Of a DNA stretch of 55,790 bases, positions 7,659 through 15,859 are shown in pieces. The position numbers and the translations under genes were made by a program. The DNA lies in NCBI RefSeq assembly GCF_001942465.1, contig NZ_MKJY01000299.1:1-55790 (forward strand), written 5' to 3'. The notes under the pieces are model-generated. The model saw only the letters and a program-made list of their open reading frames with translations. It was not told the DNA's origin and did not search any database. The stretch's first letter is position 1, and each line of letters starts with the position of its first letter. Source of the DNA: Actinomadura sp. CNU-125 (GTDB lineage: Bacteria; Actinomycetota; Actinomycetes; Streptosporangiales; Streptosporangiaceae).

Positions 7659-8280
7659 CCAACCACCCCCAAACCAGCACCTGCCCTGAATGCTCCGCCG
7701 CGAAGGACCCGACCCACCGCATGTGCGGCCCCTGCTGGCGCGCCAACGGCGGCGGCAACAACCGAGGCGACTTCTTCTTCCTGGACGGGCCGCCCCGCCG
7801 CGGCATCAGCGACCTCGTCGCCGTCGCCCTCGTCATGCTCCGCCTCGACACCGTCCGCCGCACCACCCTCACCGCCCTGCTACCCCAAACCGGGCAGCAC
7901 CACCAGACCGGCAACCACATCCCGCGCGGAAAGATCCGCACCGCCGTGCGCGGCTCGCTCCGCCGGTTCGAGCACAACGGCTGGATCGTCCGCGACGGGC
8001 ACCTCGTCCACGTCCGCGACCGCGCGCGCTCGTCACCTGGGTCGAACGGGGCGAGGACTACACCGACGAGCGCGCCAAGCGTCTCCTACGCGTCCGGGAC
8101 GCCGCGCTCGACGCGGTGCGGCGCACGTCGCCGGGCGAAACACTCGCGGCCAGTTCCGCGGATCGGTACGCCGAGGTGCGGCGGCTGGAACTCATCGCGT
8201 TGCAGCGGCTCATGGAGGCCGCGTCGGCGCCGACCGTGCACCGGGGTGTCCGGATCACTCCGAGGGGGCGGGTGCTGTGA
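7655..8280 (+). CDS. zinc-ribbon and helical protein, frame broken, about 208 aa
   Basis: ATG 7655 overlaps the initiator stop. The N-terminal CPECSAAKDPTHRMCGPCW is a four-Cys zinc ribbon. The middle has helices RGKIRTAVRGSLRRFEHNGW that look like a winged helix. Near 8022, in a run of alternating GC, the coding frame moves by -1; the second part contains VTWVERGEDYTDERAKRL and ends in RGVRITPRGRVL with TGA overlapping the next GTG. One base is probably missing. Likely DNA-binding; exact role unknown. Confidence 0.6.
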
Positions 8281-8788
8281 CGATCCGGACCGTCGACCCG
8301 AACTGTCGTGAGTGCGGCCGCCCGCTCACTGACGACCTCGCGAGGCGCCGCCGGGTCGGGCCGGACTGCTGGGCCCGCATGACCCCGGCCGAACAGCAGC
8401 ACGCGCTCGAACTCGCGGCGGCGGAGCGGGACCCGTTCCACATCCCCGCCCCGCGGCCCGCGACCCTCCAGGCCCGGGTGAACAACCACAACGCTCGCGC
8501 CACCACCACCCCCGACGCCGTCCAGTTGTGCCACCACGAAGCCCAGATCGGCCGCTGCGGCGATTGCAGGCGCGAAGCCGACCCGTGGCGGGCAGTGGAG
8601 CTGATCGTCCGTCACGTGACCGCTCAGCCCCGCGAACAGCGCGCGCGGAACGCATCGAGATCCTCGCCCGCCGGTACGCCACCGTCACGCCCTGGACCGC
8701 CCCACCCAAGGCGAAGCCGCAGCCGCGGCCACCCGCCCCGAAACCGACGCCCGCCCCCGCGGGCCCGCAGCAACTGGAGCTGCTGTGA
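8277..8788 (+). CDS. DUF6011-like zinc-binding protein, frame broken, about 170 aa
   Basis: GTG 8277 is inside the previous stop. The N terminus has CRECGRPLTDDLARRRRVGP then DCW, the DUF6011 pattern seen in many actinobacterial and phage proteins. A second cluster, CHHEAQIGRCGDCRRE, lies near residue 85. Near 8640 (GCGCGCGC) coding moves to the -1 frame and continues ERIEILARRYATVTPW, ending in a Pro-rich tail and LELL. A single missing base restores one protein. Confidence 0.6.
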
Positions 8789-9522
8789 CCAACCACTACT
8801 ACCGAGACGACCACATCACCCTCTACGTCGGCGACATGCGCGACGTGCTGCCCGCCCTCGACATCACCGCTGACCTGGTGGTCGCCGACCCTCCCTACGC
8901 CGAGACCGCGCTGGCATGGGACCGGTGGCCCGACGGCTGGCCCGACATCGCCGCCATCGTCACGCGGTCCATGTGGCAGCATGCGCATGTTCCTTGACCG
9001 CCGCGAGCAGTTCGCGGACTGGCGCCTCTCACAGGACGTGGTGTGGGAGAAGCACAACGGGCCAGGCTTTCAGGCTGATCGTTTCCGACGCGTCCATGAG
9101 TTTGCTCTGCACTGGTATCGAGGCAACTGGCGCGAGCAGCACAAGGCGACACCTCGGGAGAGGACCGGGACGCCGCAACGAGTGATCCGCCGTCAGGGAA
9201 ACGCGCCGAATCAGTACGGGTCGCGAGGCGCATCGGACGACGTCCGGGATGGCACGGCGCTCATGCGTTCCGTGCTGCGTGTCCGGTCAATGCACCGCAT
9301 TGGCGGCATCCATCCGACCGAGAAGCCTGTCGGCATCCTCACCCCGCTGATCGAGTACGCCTGCCCGCCCGGCGCCCTCGTCCTCGACCGTTCGCCGGCA
9401 GCGGCTCCACCCTCGAAGCCGCTCGCCTCACCGGCCGCCGCGCAATCGGGGTCGAGGCGCACGAGCCCTACGCCGAAGCCGCCGCCAAGCGCCTCGCCCA
9501 AGCGCCGCTGGAGTTCACGTGA
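8785..9522 (+). CDS. DNA methyltransferase (DPPY type), frame broken twice
   Basis: The amino-methyltransferase motif [11 protein letters not shown] is at residues 32-40, and [10 protein letters not shown] plus the SAM-binding motif ([20 protein letters not shown] after frame repair) lie near the C terminus. This beta-type order suits adenine-N6 or cytosine-N4 methylation in duplex DNA. The frame breaks at about 8985 (an opposite-sense shift, two bases lost or one gained) and about 9391, where one missing C restores DPF. Between them the frame reads [23 protein letters not shown] 8785 overlaps the upstream stop. Probably protects phage DNA from restriction. Confidence 0.75.
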
Positions 9523-9749
9523 CCGCCCCGGCCGCGCAGCCCGCCATGGCCGCCCTCATCACGTTCGCAACCGCCACCCGACCCGACATCGACCCCAACG
9601 AACTGCAAGGCGCCCTCGCCGACTGCCACTCCGCCGGATGGACATGGCCGCAAACCCTCGTCGCGACCGCGCGGATGCTCGCCCGCGGCGAGCAGGTGCG
9701 GGACCTGCGGAACGCGGTCGGCCCTCTCAAGAACAGGAGTTCCCGATGA
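9519..9749 (+). CDS. hypothetical helical protein, 76 aa
   Basis: GTG 9519 overlaps the methyltransferase stop. The sequence is an actinophage-type small helical protein with [19 protein letters not shown] and a basic end. No metal or catalytic motif. Its TGA overlaps ATG 9746. Confidence 0.65.
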   Translation: MTAPAAQPAMAALITFATATRPDIDPNELQGALADCHSAGWTWPQTLVATARMLARGEQVRDLRNAVGPLKNRSSR

Positions 9750-9931
9750 TCTGTCCACCTTGTGCTCGTGCCGCGGACGTGGAGGCGGACATGGTCCGCG
9801 CCGGCATCGACATCGATGGCGGTGGCCATGATGCGGAGTTGTGCCGCGATTTCGGTAAGGCGATCCAGGCGTGTGGGTGTCAGCACCTGCCGGTGGGTTC
9901 GGTGGCGCCGGAGGGCGGTGCACGGTCGTGA
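9746..9931 (+). CDS. Cys-rich small protein, 61 aa
   Basis: ATG 9746, preceded by AACAGGAG, overlaps the previous stop. It begins [17 protein letters not shown] and has a second pair ACGCQHL, so CxxC plus CxCxxH could form a zinc site. Codon use turns less C-rich here and more G/T-rich. Function unknown. Confidence 0.65.
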   Translation: MICPPCARAADVEADMVRAGIDIDGGGHDAELCRDFGKAIQACGCQHLPVGSVAPEGGARS

Positions 9932-10593
9932 CAAGCGACTCTTCGGAACCTGGTCGTGACACTGCGCCGGACCTGGAGGACTGCGAGAAGAACCACTGCC
10001 ACGGTCGGCGGCGGGACGGGTCGGGGAAGGTGTGCCACCGGCCGGCGGGGTGGGGCACCGATCATGCCGGGACGGGGCGGTGCAAGCTTCACGGCGGGTC
10101 GACGGTGTCGCACCGTAGGGCCGCGCAGGTGGAGGAGGCGCGTGCGGCGGTCGTCACGTACGGGCTGCCGCGTGAGGTCGACCCGGGGCAGGCGCTCCTC
10201 GAAGAGGTTCACCGCACCGCGGGGCACGTGGCGTGGCTCGCGTCCGTCGTCGCCGACCTTGAGCGCGAAGAGGTGGTGTGGGGTGTGGTTGAGGAGGTCG
10301 ACAAGCCGTTCACCGAGTCCGGGGGTGGGACGGAGACGAAGCGGCGCGCGGTCCCGAGCGCGTGGATCACTCTCTACCAGTCCGAGCGTCAGCATCTCGC
10401 GCGCGTCAGCAAGGCCGCGATCGACGCCGGCGTCAGCGAACGCGTGGTGGCGGTGTATGAGCAGATCGCCGGTTCGTACGTGACGGTGTTGGAGCGGGTG
10501 TTGGACGCGCTCGACCTCAATGCGGCGCAGCGTGCGCAGGCGGCGGAGGTGGCGCAGCGGGAGCTGCGTGCGTTGGCGGGGGGTGCGGCGTGA
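9928..10593 (+). CDS. HGG-motif phage protein, candidate small terminase-like DNA-binding protein, 221 aa
   Basis: The first 60 residues have C....C...C.RPAGWGTDHAGTG then RCKLHGGS, a Cys/His zinc module common in actinophage proteins often labelled terminase small subunit or DNA-binding. The rest is alpha-helical, with EEVHRTAGHVAWLASVVADL and a C-terminal coiled region. Being in the early operon, far from the large terminase at 30712, argues against a packaging role. GTG 9928 overlaps the upstream stop. Confidence 0.55.
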   Translation: MTSDSSEPGRDTAPDLEDCEKNHCHGRRRDGSGKVCHRPAGWGTDHAGTGRCKLHGGSTVSHRRAAQVEEARAAVVTYGLPREVDPGQALLEEVHRTAGHVAWLASVVADLEREEVVWGVVEEVDKPFTESGGGTETKRRAVPSAWITLYQSERQHLARVSKAAIDAGVSERVVAVYEQIAGSYVTVLERVLDALDLNAAQRAQAAEVAQRELRALAGGAA

Positions 10594-10895
10594 GTCCGTT
10601 GCCGTGGCCGTTGATGGGCCGTCGTTCGTTCGCGGCCGGGGGCGCGGTGCCGTCTCGCCTGCAGGTGGTGCGGTATCCGCCGGAGCGTCCGGAGCGCAGC
10701 AGCCCGCCTTTGTCGTCGGTGCAGCCGCCGCCGTCCGAGGACCGGTCGGAGCACGACGTGATGTACCGGAACCACAGGTGGTTGCGGGTTGAGGAGGACG
10801 TGGTCCTCGCCCGCCTCGCGCATCTCACCGATCTGCACGACCCGTGGACGGCCGCGGTGCGGCTGTTCGCGGACGAACCGAAGGATGCCCTGTGA
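10590..10895 (+). CDS. hypothetical protein, Pro/Arg-rich N terminus, 101 aa
   Basis: GTG 10590 overlaps the previous stop. The N-terminal half is basic and Pro-rich (RYPPERPERSSPPL). The C-terminal half is an amphipathic helix (EEDVVLARLAHLTDLHDPW). No family recognised. Confidence 0.55.
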   Translation: MSPLPWPLMGRRSFAAGGAVPSRLQVVRYPPERPERSSPPLSSVQPPPSEDRSEHDVMYRNHRWLRVEEDVVLARLAHLTDLHDPWTAAVRLFADEPKDAL

Positions 10896-11142
10896 AACTC
10901 GTCCTGTCCCCGCTCGGCGACGCCGGGTACCGCATCGTCGTCGATGGTGACCAGGTCGGGCTCGTGTTCGGCCGGTACGCCGACTGGTATGCGGAGCTGT
11001 GGCCCGTCCCCGGCAGCCGCCGTGACGGTTGTGCCGTTGACACATTCACGCGGCCGCGTCTGGTCGATGTCCGCGCCGAACTCGGCCGGCGCCTGATGTA
11101 CGTGGGCCGTGGTGGACCGCACGCACCGAGGAGGCCCGGTGA
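10892..11142 (+). CDS. hypothetical protein, frame broken, about 83 aa
   Basis: GTG 10892 overlaps the upstream stop and starts VKLVLSPLGDAGYRIVVDGD, a beta-rich small domain with several aromatics (ADWYAELWPV). Near 11100 the frame moves by -1 and ends in GPWWTARTEEAR with TGA at 11140-11142. This restores the usual 4-base overlap with GTG 11139, strong support for a missing base. Function unknown. Confidence 0.55.
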
Positions 11143-11525
11143 TCCGCTACCTGCCCGCGCTGCTCGCCCGCTGGGTCGACCGGTTCCGCTGGTCGAACAT
11201 CACCGCTGTGAGTCCGACGGTCGGCCGCGCTGGCGACGACCATTGGCTGATCTTCGGGGTCGACCGCCGGTGGCGGAAGGGCTACCTGGTCAAGCTCACC
11301 ACCGAGGACGTTGAAGCGCTTGCCGAGAACCTCGCCCGGAATGTGGAGGCCGCGAAGCGGTGGCGTGTGGAGCAGGGGCCGCGGCCGGTGCATGTGGGTG
11401 GGAACGCGGAGGACTGCCCGGCGTGTGACCTGATCCCGTCGGCGGAGATTCCGTACCCGTGGCATTGTCCCGGACCGCAGCAGACCCCGCCGGGCGATCA
11501 CCAGGACGCCGGAGGCGTGTTGTGA
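11139..11525 (+). CDS. hypothetical protein, 128 aa
   Basis: GTG 11139 follows GAGGAGGCCC, a strong ribosome-binding site; a GTG at 11109 in frame is less likely. Contents: WVDRFRWSNITAVSPTVG, a beta segment HWLIFGVDRRWRKGYLV, then a helical part and a final Cys pair region (CPACDLIPS ... WHC). No family recognised. Confidence 0.65.
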   Translation: MIRYLPALLARWVDRFRWSNITAVSPTVGRAGDDHWLIFGVDRRWRKGYLVKLTTEDVEALAENLARNVEAAKRWRVEQGPRPVHVGGNAEDCPACDLIPSAEIPYPWHCPGPQQTPPGDHQDAGGVL

Positions 11526-11998
11526 GCCCCGGACACACACTCGAGTCACACCCGGACCATCCCCGGCCCGCACAGGCGATCTCAGGGCCACGCTATGACG
11601 GTCCGTGCTACCACGGGCCCGGCCGTCACGCAGACGACTGCGGCTGCGCCGACTGCATCGCCCTGCTCCCAACGGAGTGGTTCGAGGAGTACGAGCAGCA
11701 CCTCAACAAGGAGGAACCCGTGCCTGAGATCGACGCCGTGTTCATCGCCGAAGTGATCTTCTTCGACGACAACCCCGCCGACGGCCGCCGCCGCGTCGCC
11801 GTGTGCACCTCGCTGGAGGGCGCGCTCACCGCCCTCCAGAACGACGGCACCGACAACGACGACCTCGTGGCCACCGAGGTCAGCCCCAGCGCGCTCGGGT
11901 CCGCGACGTCGACCACGTGGGCGGTGCATGAGCGCGGCGCCGCCCCGGACGACGAGGGGTTGCTGTGGATCACCCGCGAGGAGGTGACCCGTGCCTGA
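11522..11998 (+). CDS. hypothetical protein, possibly two coding units in one frame, 158 aa
   Basis: GTG 11522 overlaps the upstream stop. The N-terminal 65 residues have a Cys/His group (CYHGPGRHADDCGCADC). An in-frame GTG at 11720 behind AAGGAGGAA could start a second product, a beta/alpha protein beginning VPEIDAVFIAEVIFFDDN. No stop separates the two, so I give one gene with a possible internal start. Function unknown. Confidence 0.55.
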   Translation: MSPGHTLESHPDHPRPAQAISGPRYDGPCYHGPGRHADDCGCADCIALLPTEWFEEYEQHLNKEEPVPEIDAVFIAEVIFFDDNPADGRRRVAVCTSLEGALTALQNDGTDNDDLVATEVSPSALGSATSTTWAVHERGAAPDDEGLLWITREEVTRA

Positions 11999-12667
11999 GT
12001 CCGCGGCGGCGCGTGAGGCCGTGTGCAAGCACTGCGGGAAGCCGATCGTGTTCGCCCCGTACTGGCTCGACGCGAGGCTCCCGAACCCGCACATCTGGTT
12101 CCACCCGCCCGGCGCGACGACGTGCTCCACGAGGCCGGACGGGTGGCCCGAAGACGACTGGCCGCACGCCGAGCCCGAACCCGAGGAGCGTGACCTCGCG
12201 TGGTTCCGGGACCGCATCCCCGACGACCTGCCCGCCGACCCCGTGCCGCTCACCGCCGGAGAGATAGGCCGGCAGAGCATCGAGGCGTTCATCGCCGCCC
12301 GCACCGACCGCATCCCGGAGGAGACGACCGTGCCCGAGCCCACCGAGCCCCGGCAGGATGTGCCGGACGACCTGGTTCAGATCGGGGTCGATGCATGGCA
12401 GGTGAGCGGCCGCGTGTTCATGGACCGCGCGACCCGCGCGATCCTCGCCGCCGTCCTCCCCGTCCACGAGCGGCGCGTGCGGGAGGAGGCCGCCGTCGAG
12501 ATCCTCGCCCTATGGCCGCCGGACGACCCCGAGGACTACGAGTTCGTCCACGCGGTCACCGACTACCTGCGCGGCATCTGCCACGTGTGCGACAAGCCGA
12601 TCACGGACGAGCCGTGCACACCATGCCACCGGCGCTTGCCGACCGCCTCGAAGGAGACACCCCGTGA
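11991..12667 (+). CDS. zinc-motif protein, frame broken near its end, about 225 aa
   Basis: GTG 11991 lies 8 bases inside the previous gene after GAGGTGACCC. The N terminus has CKHCGKPIVFAPYW and a later CSTRPDGW, a zinc-ribbon type. The C-terminal half (DDLVQIGVDAWQVSGRVFMD, then CHVCDKPITDEPC) resembles a common actinophage protein. An in-frame GTG behind GGAGGAGACGACC (near 12330) may be a second start. Near 12632 the frame shifts -1, giving ALADRLEGDTP and a TGA overlapping the next GTG. Confidence 0.55.
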
Positions 12668-13124
12668 CCGGGTTTGGCGACCTCGTCGCCACCTACACCC
12701 AGACGTGCATGGCCTGCCCCGCTCAGTACGAAGGCACCCTCCGCGACGGCCGCACCTGGTACTACCGGTACCGGCACGGCGTCGCGTTCCTCGGCATCGC
12801 CCGCACCCTCGACCATGCGATCGACGACCCGCTCGGTGAGGTCGAACGCATCGGAGACGACCTCGCCGGCCACCTCACCGAGGCCGAGTTCCGTGCGTCG
12901 TTCGTGCGTCTCGCCGTCGTGCGTCTCGACCGCGACTCGATCGTGAAGCAGCGGTGGAGCACTCCCGCGACGGCCGGATCGTGGCGCACCCGTACGAGCG
13001 GAGCCCGTACAGCGGCGCGGGGAACTGCTGGTGCGGTCGGGCGGAGGGGCACCGTCTGCATGTTGCGGACGCCGTGCCGCCCGGCGGAGGCCCGGCGGTG
13101 GACCTGACCGAGGAGACCTCGTGA
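12664..13124 (+). CDS. hypothetical protein with Cys motif, frame broken, about 153 aa
   Basis: GTG 12664 after GAAGGAGACACC. It begins VTGFGDLVATYTQTCMACPA and contains an aromatic stretch (RTWYYRYRHGVAFLGI). Near 12943 the frame shifts by -1 and continues EAAVEHSRDGRIVAHPYERS, then NCWCGRAEGHRLHVADAV, ending in TEETS with a GTGA overlap to the membrane gene. One missing base. Role unknown. Confidence 0.55.
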
Positions 13125-13369
13125 CCGGACTCTGGATCACCCTGGCAGCCCTCGGCTACCTCGCCATAGCAGCCGCCGTCATCAGGGGGTTCGCGTGGGA
13201 TTCCGAACGGCGCGGTACCCGTGAGCGGGAGTTGGCGCGGTACGGCCTCGTCGGTGAGGTGCTGCCGGGCATCGTCTGGCCGATCACGTTGCTGATCCTC
13301 GCGGCGGGTTGCCTGCTTGTCGGGTTCCATGCGCTCGCCACCAAGGGCATCGGGAAGGGGACACAGTGA
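13121..13369 (+). CDS. small membrane protein, two transmembrane helices, 82 aa
   Basis: GTG 13121 overlaps the upstream stop. Helix 1 is about residues 2-22 (LWITLAALGYLAIAAAVI) and helix 2 about residues 47-72 (VLPGIVWPITLLILAAGCLL), with a charged loop DSERRGTRERELAR between. An early-operon inner-membrane protein of this kind could modify host membrane functions or exclude superinfecting phages; this is inference. Confidence 0.7.
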   Translation: MTGLWITLAALGYLAIAAAVIRGFAWDSERRGTRERELARYGLVGEVLPGIVWPITLLILAAGCLLVGFHALATKGIGKGTQ

Positions 13370-13842
13370 CCGACGAACGGGACGCCATACGTGAGGCGCT
13401 CCTGACCGGCAGGCCCGTCCGTGAGGCCCTCACCGAACACCACGCCCGGCCCGAGCCGGACGAGTCTGCGATCCGCGACCGCATCGCCGACGCGATTCGG
13501 AAGCGGGCAGACGAGCAGGGCACTGCCGTCTTCTGGGGCGACCTCGCGGACGCGGTGCTGCCCGTCGTCGAGGCCGCCATCGAGCGCGCCGAGCAGCGGT
13601 ACAAGGGCATCGCCGAGGGCTACGCCCGCGAGCTCCGCGACCTCGTCGGCAAGCTCGGGCAGGCCGAGGCCTCCGTGCAGCGCGTGCGGGAGCTCCACGT
13701 CCGCCACGACTGCACAACCCACGTCAAGGCGTCCACGCCCGTTCCATGCGTCAACCACGGCATCTGCGAAGGATGCGGCGCGCCGCCCGGCTACCCGTGC
13801 CGCACCCTCGAAGCCCTCGACCAGCCGGAGGCGACCCCGTGA
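13366..13842 (+). CDS. helical protein with C-terminal zinc finger, 158 aa
   Basis: GTG 13366 overlaps the membrane-gene stop. A long charged helical region (KRADEQGTAVFWGDLADAVL to AEASVQRVRELHV) ends in CVNHGICEGCGAPPGYPCRT, the CxxCgaPpGxxC finger often found at the end of actinophage proteins. Likely a coiled-coil, zinc-binding accessory protein. Confidence 0.65.
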   Translation: MTDERDAIREALLTGRPVREALTEHHARPEPDESAIRDRIADAIRKRADEQGTAVFWGDLADAVLPVVEAAIERAEQRYKGIAEGYARELRDLVGKLGQAEASVQRVRELHVRHDCTTHVKASTPVPCVNHGICEGCGAPPGYPCRTLEALDQPEATP

Positions 13843-14496
13843 AACACGCCCCACATACCGACGAGATCCCCGACGGCGTCGTCCCGCCGAGCACATCCCT
13901 GAACACGCCCCCACACGACACGACCACCACCATGACCAACCTGCCGCCGTTCTCCGGCGACAACCCCACCTGCCCCAAATGCCGCCACGTCGCGCCTACA
14001 CCCGCTACTACAACCCCGCCGGCCGCGGCTGGATCGACTACCACCACCCGGCCGGCCCCGCGTCGTATTCGAGCACCTGGAACGCGAATGCGGACGGTGC
14101 GGCTACTCCTGGCCCGAAGCGCTCGCCGCCCACAGCACACACACCCCCGCTCCTACCGCGACCGAACCGTGCCCGTTCTGCGACATCATCGCCGGGCTCG
14201 CTGCTGCCGACGTGGTCAGAACATGGGCCGACGCCATCGCGTTCACCCCCCTCAGCCCGGTCACCACCGGGCACATTCTCGTTGTCCCGCGTGAGCACGT
14301 CCCGGACTTCGCCGCGTCCCCTGCGGTGTCCGCCATCGCAATGTCGCTTGCCGCGGAACTCGCCGACGGGATGGGGCCGGTGAACCTGATCACGAGCCGT
14401 GGGGCGGAGGCGACGCAGACGGTCCGGCATCTGCACCTGCATCTGGTGCCACGGCGTGAGGACGACGGGCTGCTGCTGCCGTGGAGCCCACGATGA
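13839..14496 (+). CDS. zinc-ribbon plus HIT-domain protein, frame broken twice, about 219 aa
   Basis: The C-terminal part is a HIT-family nucleotide hydrolase: CPFCDIIAGLAAADVV, TGHILVVPREHVPDF and the histidine triad VRHLHLHLVPR. HIT proteins hydrolyse or bind nucleotidyl compounds. Two upstream segments in other frames, TCPKCRHV with AYTRYYNPAGRGW, and FEHLERECGRCGYSW, give four Cys of a zinc ribbon. Breaks lie at about 13993 and 14059; two missing bases join all parts. GTG 13839 overlaps the previous stop; ATG 13931 is an alternative start. Confidence 0.65.
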
Positions 14497-14690
14497 GTGA
14501 CTGCGTGAGCTGTGACACCTGGAAGGCCGCCTGCCAAGGCATCATCTGCGACCTCAAAGCGACCCTCGCCGCCCACGGTGAAACCCCCGAAGCCGACCAG
14601 CTCCGCACCCACTGGTGTGAGGCGTTCGGCGCGTGGGCTCAGCATCTCGCCACGCACCTTGCCGGTGCATCGGAGGAGGCGGCGCCGTGA
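14493..14690 (+). CDS. small Cys-containing protein, 65 aa
   Basis: ATG 14493 overlaps the HIT-gene stop. It begins MSDCVSCDTWKAACQGIICD: a CxxC pair and two further Cys. The rest is a helix with Trp and His. Function unknown; part of the overlapping chain of early genes. Confidence 0.6.
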   Translation: MSDCVSCDTWKAACQGIICDLKATLAAHGETPEADQLRTHWCEAFGAWAQHLATHLAGASEEAAP

Positions 14691-14881
14691 CCGAGCCGCG
14701 CTACACCCTCGACGAAGCCGCCACGGAACTCGCCCGCCGGGAGTGCTTCACCGACGGCCACGACTTCACCGTCACGTCCACCGGCGTTCAACTGGCGGGC
14801 GGCGGCGACGAGCCCGTCAGCGTCCACTGCGACCGCTGCCACCACATCTGGACCGTCCGCCCCCTCAAGGAGACCCAGTGA
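14687..14881 (+). CDS. small zinc-motif protein, 64 aa
   Basis: GTG 14687, behind GGAGGAGGC, overlaps the upstream stop. Sequence VTEPRYTLDEAATELARREC at the start and CDRCHHIWTVRP near the end. Two Cys and His residues (HDFTV, VHCDRCHH) could bind one zinc. Function unknown. Confidence 0.6.
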   Translation: MTEPRYTLDEAATELARRECFTDGHDFTVTSTGVQLAGGGDEPVSVHCDRCHHIWTVRPLKETQ

Positions 14882-15180
14882 CCGACCCGCTCGCCGTGTA
14901 CGACGTCCGCAACACCGCGTTCACCAGCCTCTCCCCGGACGAGCACGCCGCGCTCGTCACCTGGATCCGGGCGCAAGACATCGACCCTGAGGAAACCCTC
15001 CGCATCGAAATCTACGACGGATCCCCCGGGTTCGTTCGCGTCACCCAGGTTGTTCGGAACGAGGCGGGCCACAAGACGGTGGATCTGGAGCTGAACCAGC
15101 TCAAGCGCGGCGAACCGTTCGACGTGCCGATCCAGTCCCTGCCGCCGGTCGGCCCGTGGAAGGGCGGCGATGCCCCGTGA
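14878..15180 (+). CDS. hypothetical protein, 100 aa
   Basis: GTG 14878 overlaps the upstream stop; AAGGAGA precedes it. The fold looks alpha/beta: SPDEHAALVTWIRAQDIDPE then TLRIEIYDGSPGFVRVTQVV. No active-site motif. Ends with a GTGA overlap. Confidence 0.65.
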   Translation: MTDPLAVYDVRNTAFTSLSPDEHAALVTWIRAQDIDPEETLRIEIYDGSPGFVRVTQVVRNEAGHKTVDLELNQLKRGEPFDVPIQSLPPVGPWKGGDAP

Positions 15181-15512
15181 CCGCGATGCCGCACCCGGGA
15201 AATCTCGGGCACTGGTGGCTCACCACCGCGTCCTCATGGGAACGCCTCCACGCCGTCCCCGGTGACGCGGTCGACGCCGACGACGAAGACGCCTGCGACG
15301 AGTTGCGGATGTATGCGCTGACGCTCACCGCCCGGTGCGGGGTCCGCGCGGTGATGGCGTGGCCCGGCCTGGGGTCCCGGCTCGCGCTGCCCCGCTGCGG
15401 GCACTGCTGCCGGATCCTCGGCATCCCGGCCGGTCCGGGGACGCCGGGGAACCGGGCGGAGATCCTCGGGCAGCGGCCGATCGACAAGACGAAGGTGAAG
15501 GGGGCCCGTTGA
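15177..15512 (+). CDS. hypothetical protein with Cys cluster, 111 aa
   Basis: GTG 15177 overlaps the previous stop. It includes LGHWWLTTASSWERLHAVPG and a C-terminal RCGHCCRILGIPAGPGTPGN, where CxxCC may bind a metal. No family recognised. It ends in TTGA, overlapping the TTG start of the regulator. Confidence 0.6.
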   Translation: MTAMPHPGNLGHWWLTTASSWERLHAVPGDAVDADDEDACDELRMYALTLTARCGVRAVMAWPGLGSRLALPRCGHCCRILGIPAGPGTPGNRAEILGQRPIDKTKVKGAR

Positions 15513-15859
15513 GCAGGGATCGGATGTCCCGAAGCGAATGCGCGGCGGTAAGAATCAAGGCCCTTCGGCAACAACTCGGGCTGACCCGCGAGCAACTCGC
15601 CGGGCGCTGTGCTCAGGTCGGGGCCCCCGACATCACGGCAAGCGTGCTGGTCAACATCGAGACCGGGCGACCACGGAACGGGCTGCGCCGCCGCGCGATC
15701 ACCATCGACGAACTCGCCTACCTCGCGAAGGCGCTCAACGTGTCCGAGAACCGCCTCCTGCACGAACAGACATGTGCGGCTTGCGGCGGCAGTCCACCCA
15801 AGGGATTCACCTGCAACGCGTGCGGGTTCAGCCAGCCCGACGAAGAGGGGGCCCGTTGA
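15509..15859 (+). CDS. XRE-family helix-turn-helix regulator with C-terminal zinc ribbon, 116 aa
   Basis: Residues 10-85 are a Cro/CI-type HTH: AAVRIKALRQQLGLTREQLA, then SVLVNIETGRPRNGLRRRA, then TIDELAYLAKALNVSENRLL. The tail CAACGGSPPKGFTCNACGFS is a four-Cys zinc ribbon. TTG 15509 is the only start consistent with the overlap; the ATG at 15524 is an alternative. Probably an early-to-late or lysogeny-type regulator; no operator can be assigned. Confidence 0.8.
   Translation: MSRDRMSRSECAAVRIKALRQQLGLTREQLAGRCAQVGAPDITASVLVNIETGRPRNGLRRRAITIDELAYLAKALNVSENRLLHEQTCAACGGSPPKGFTCNACGFSQPDEEGAR

Noticed and set aside
9928..10593. Definite terminase small subunit
   Set aside because: Only the HGG/Cys module supports it and it is 20 kb from the large subunit in the early operon; kept as a low-confidence candidate.
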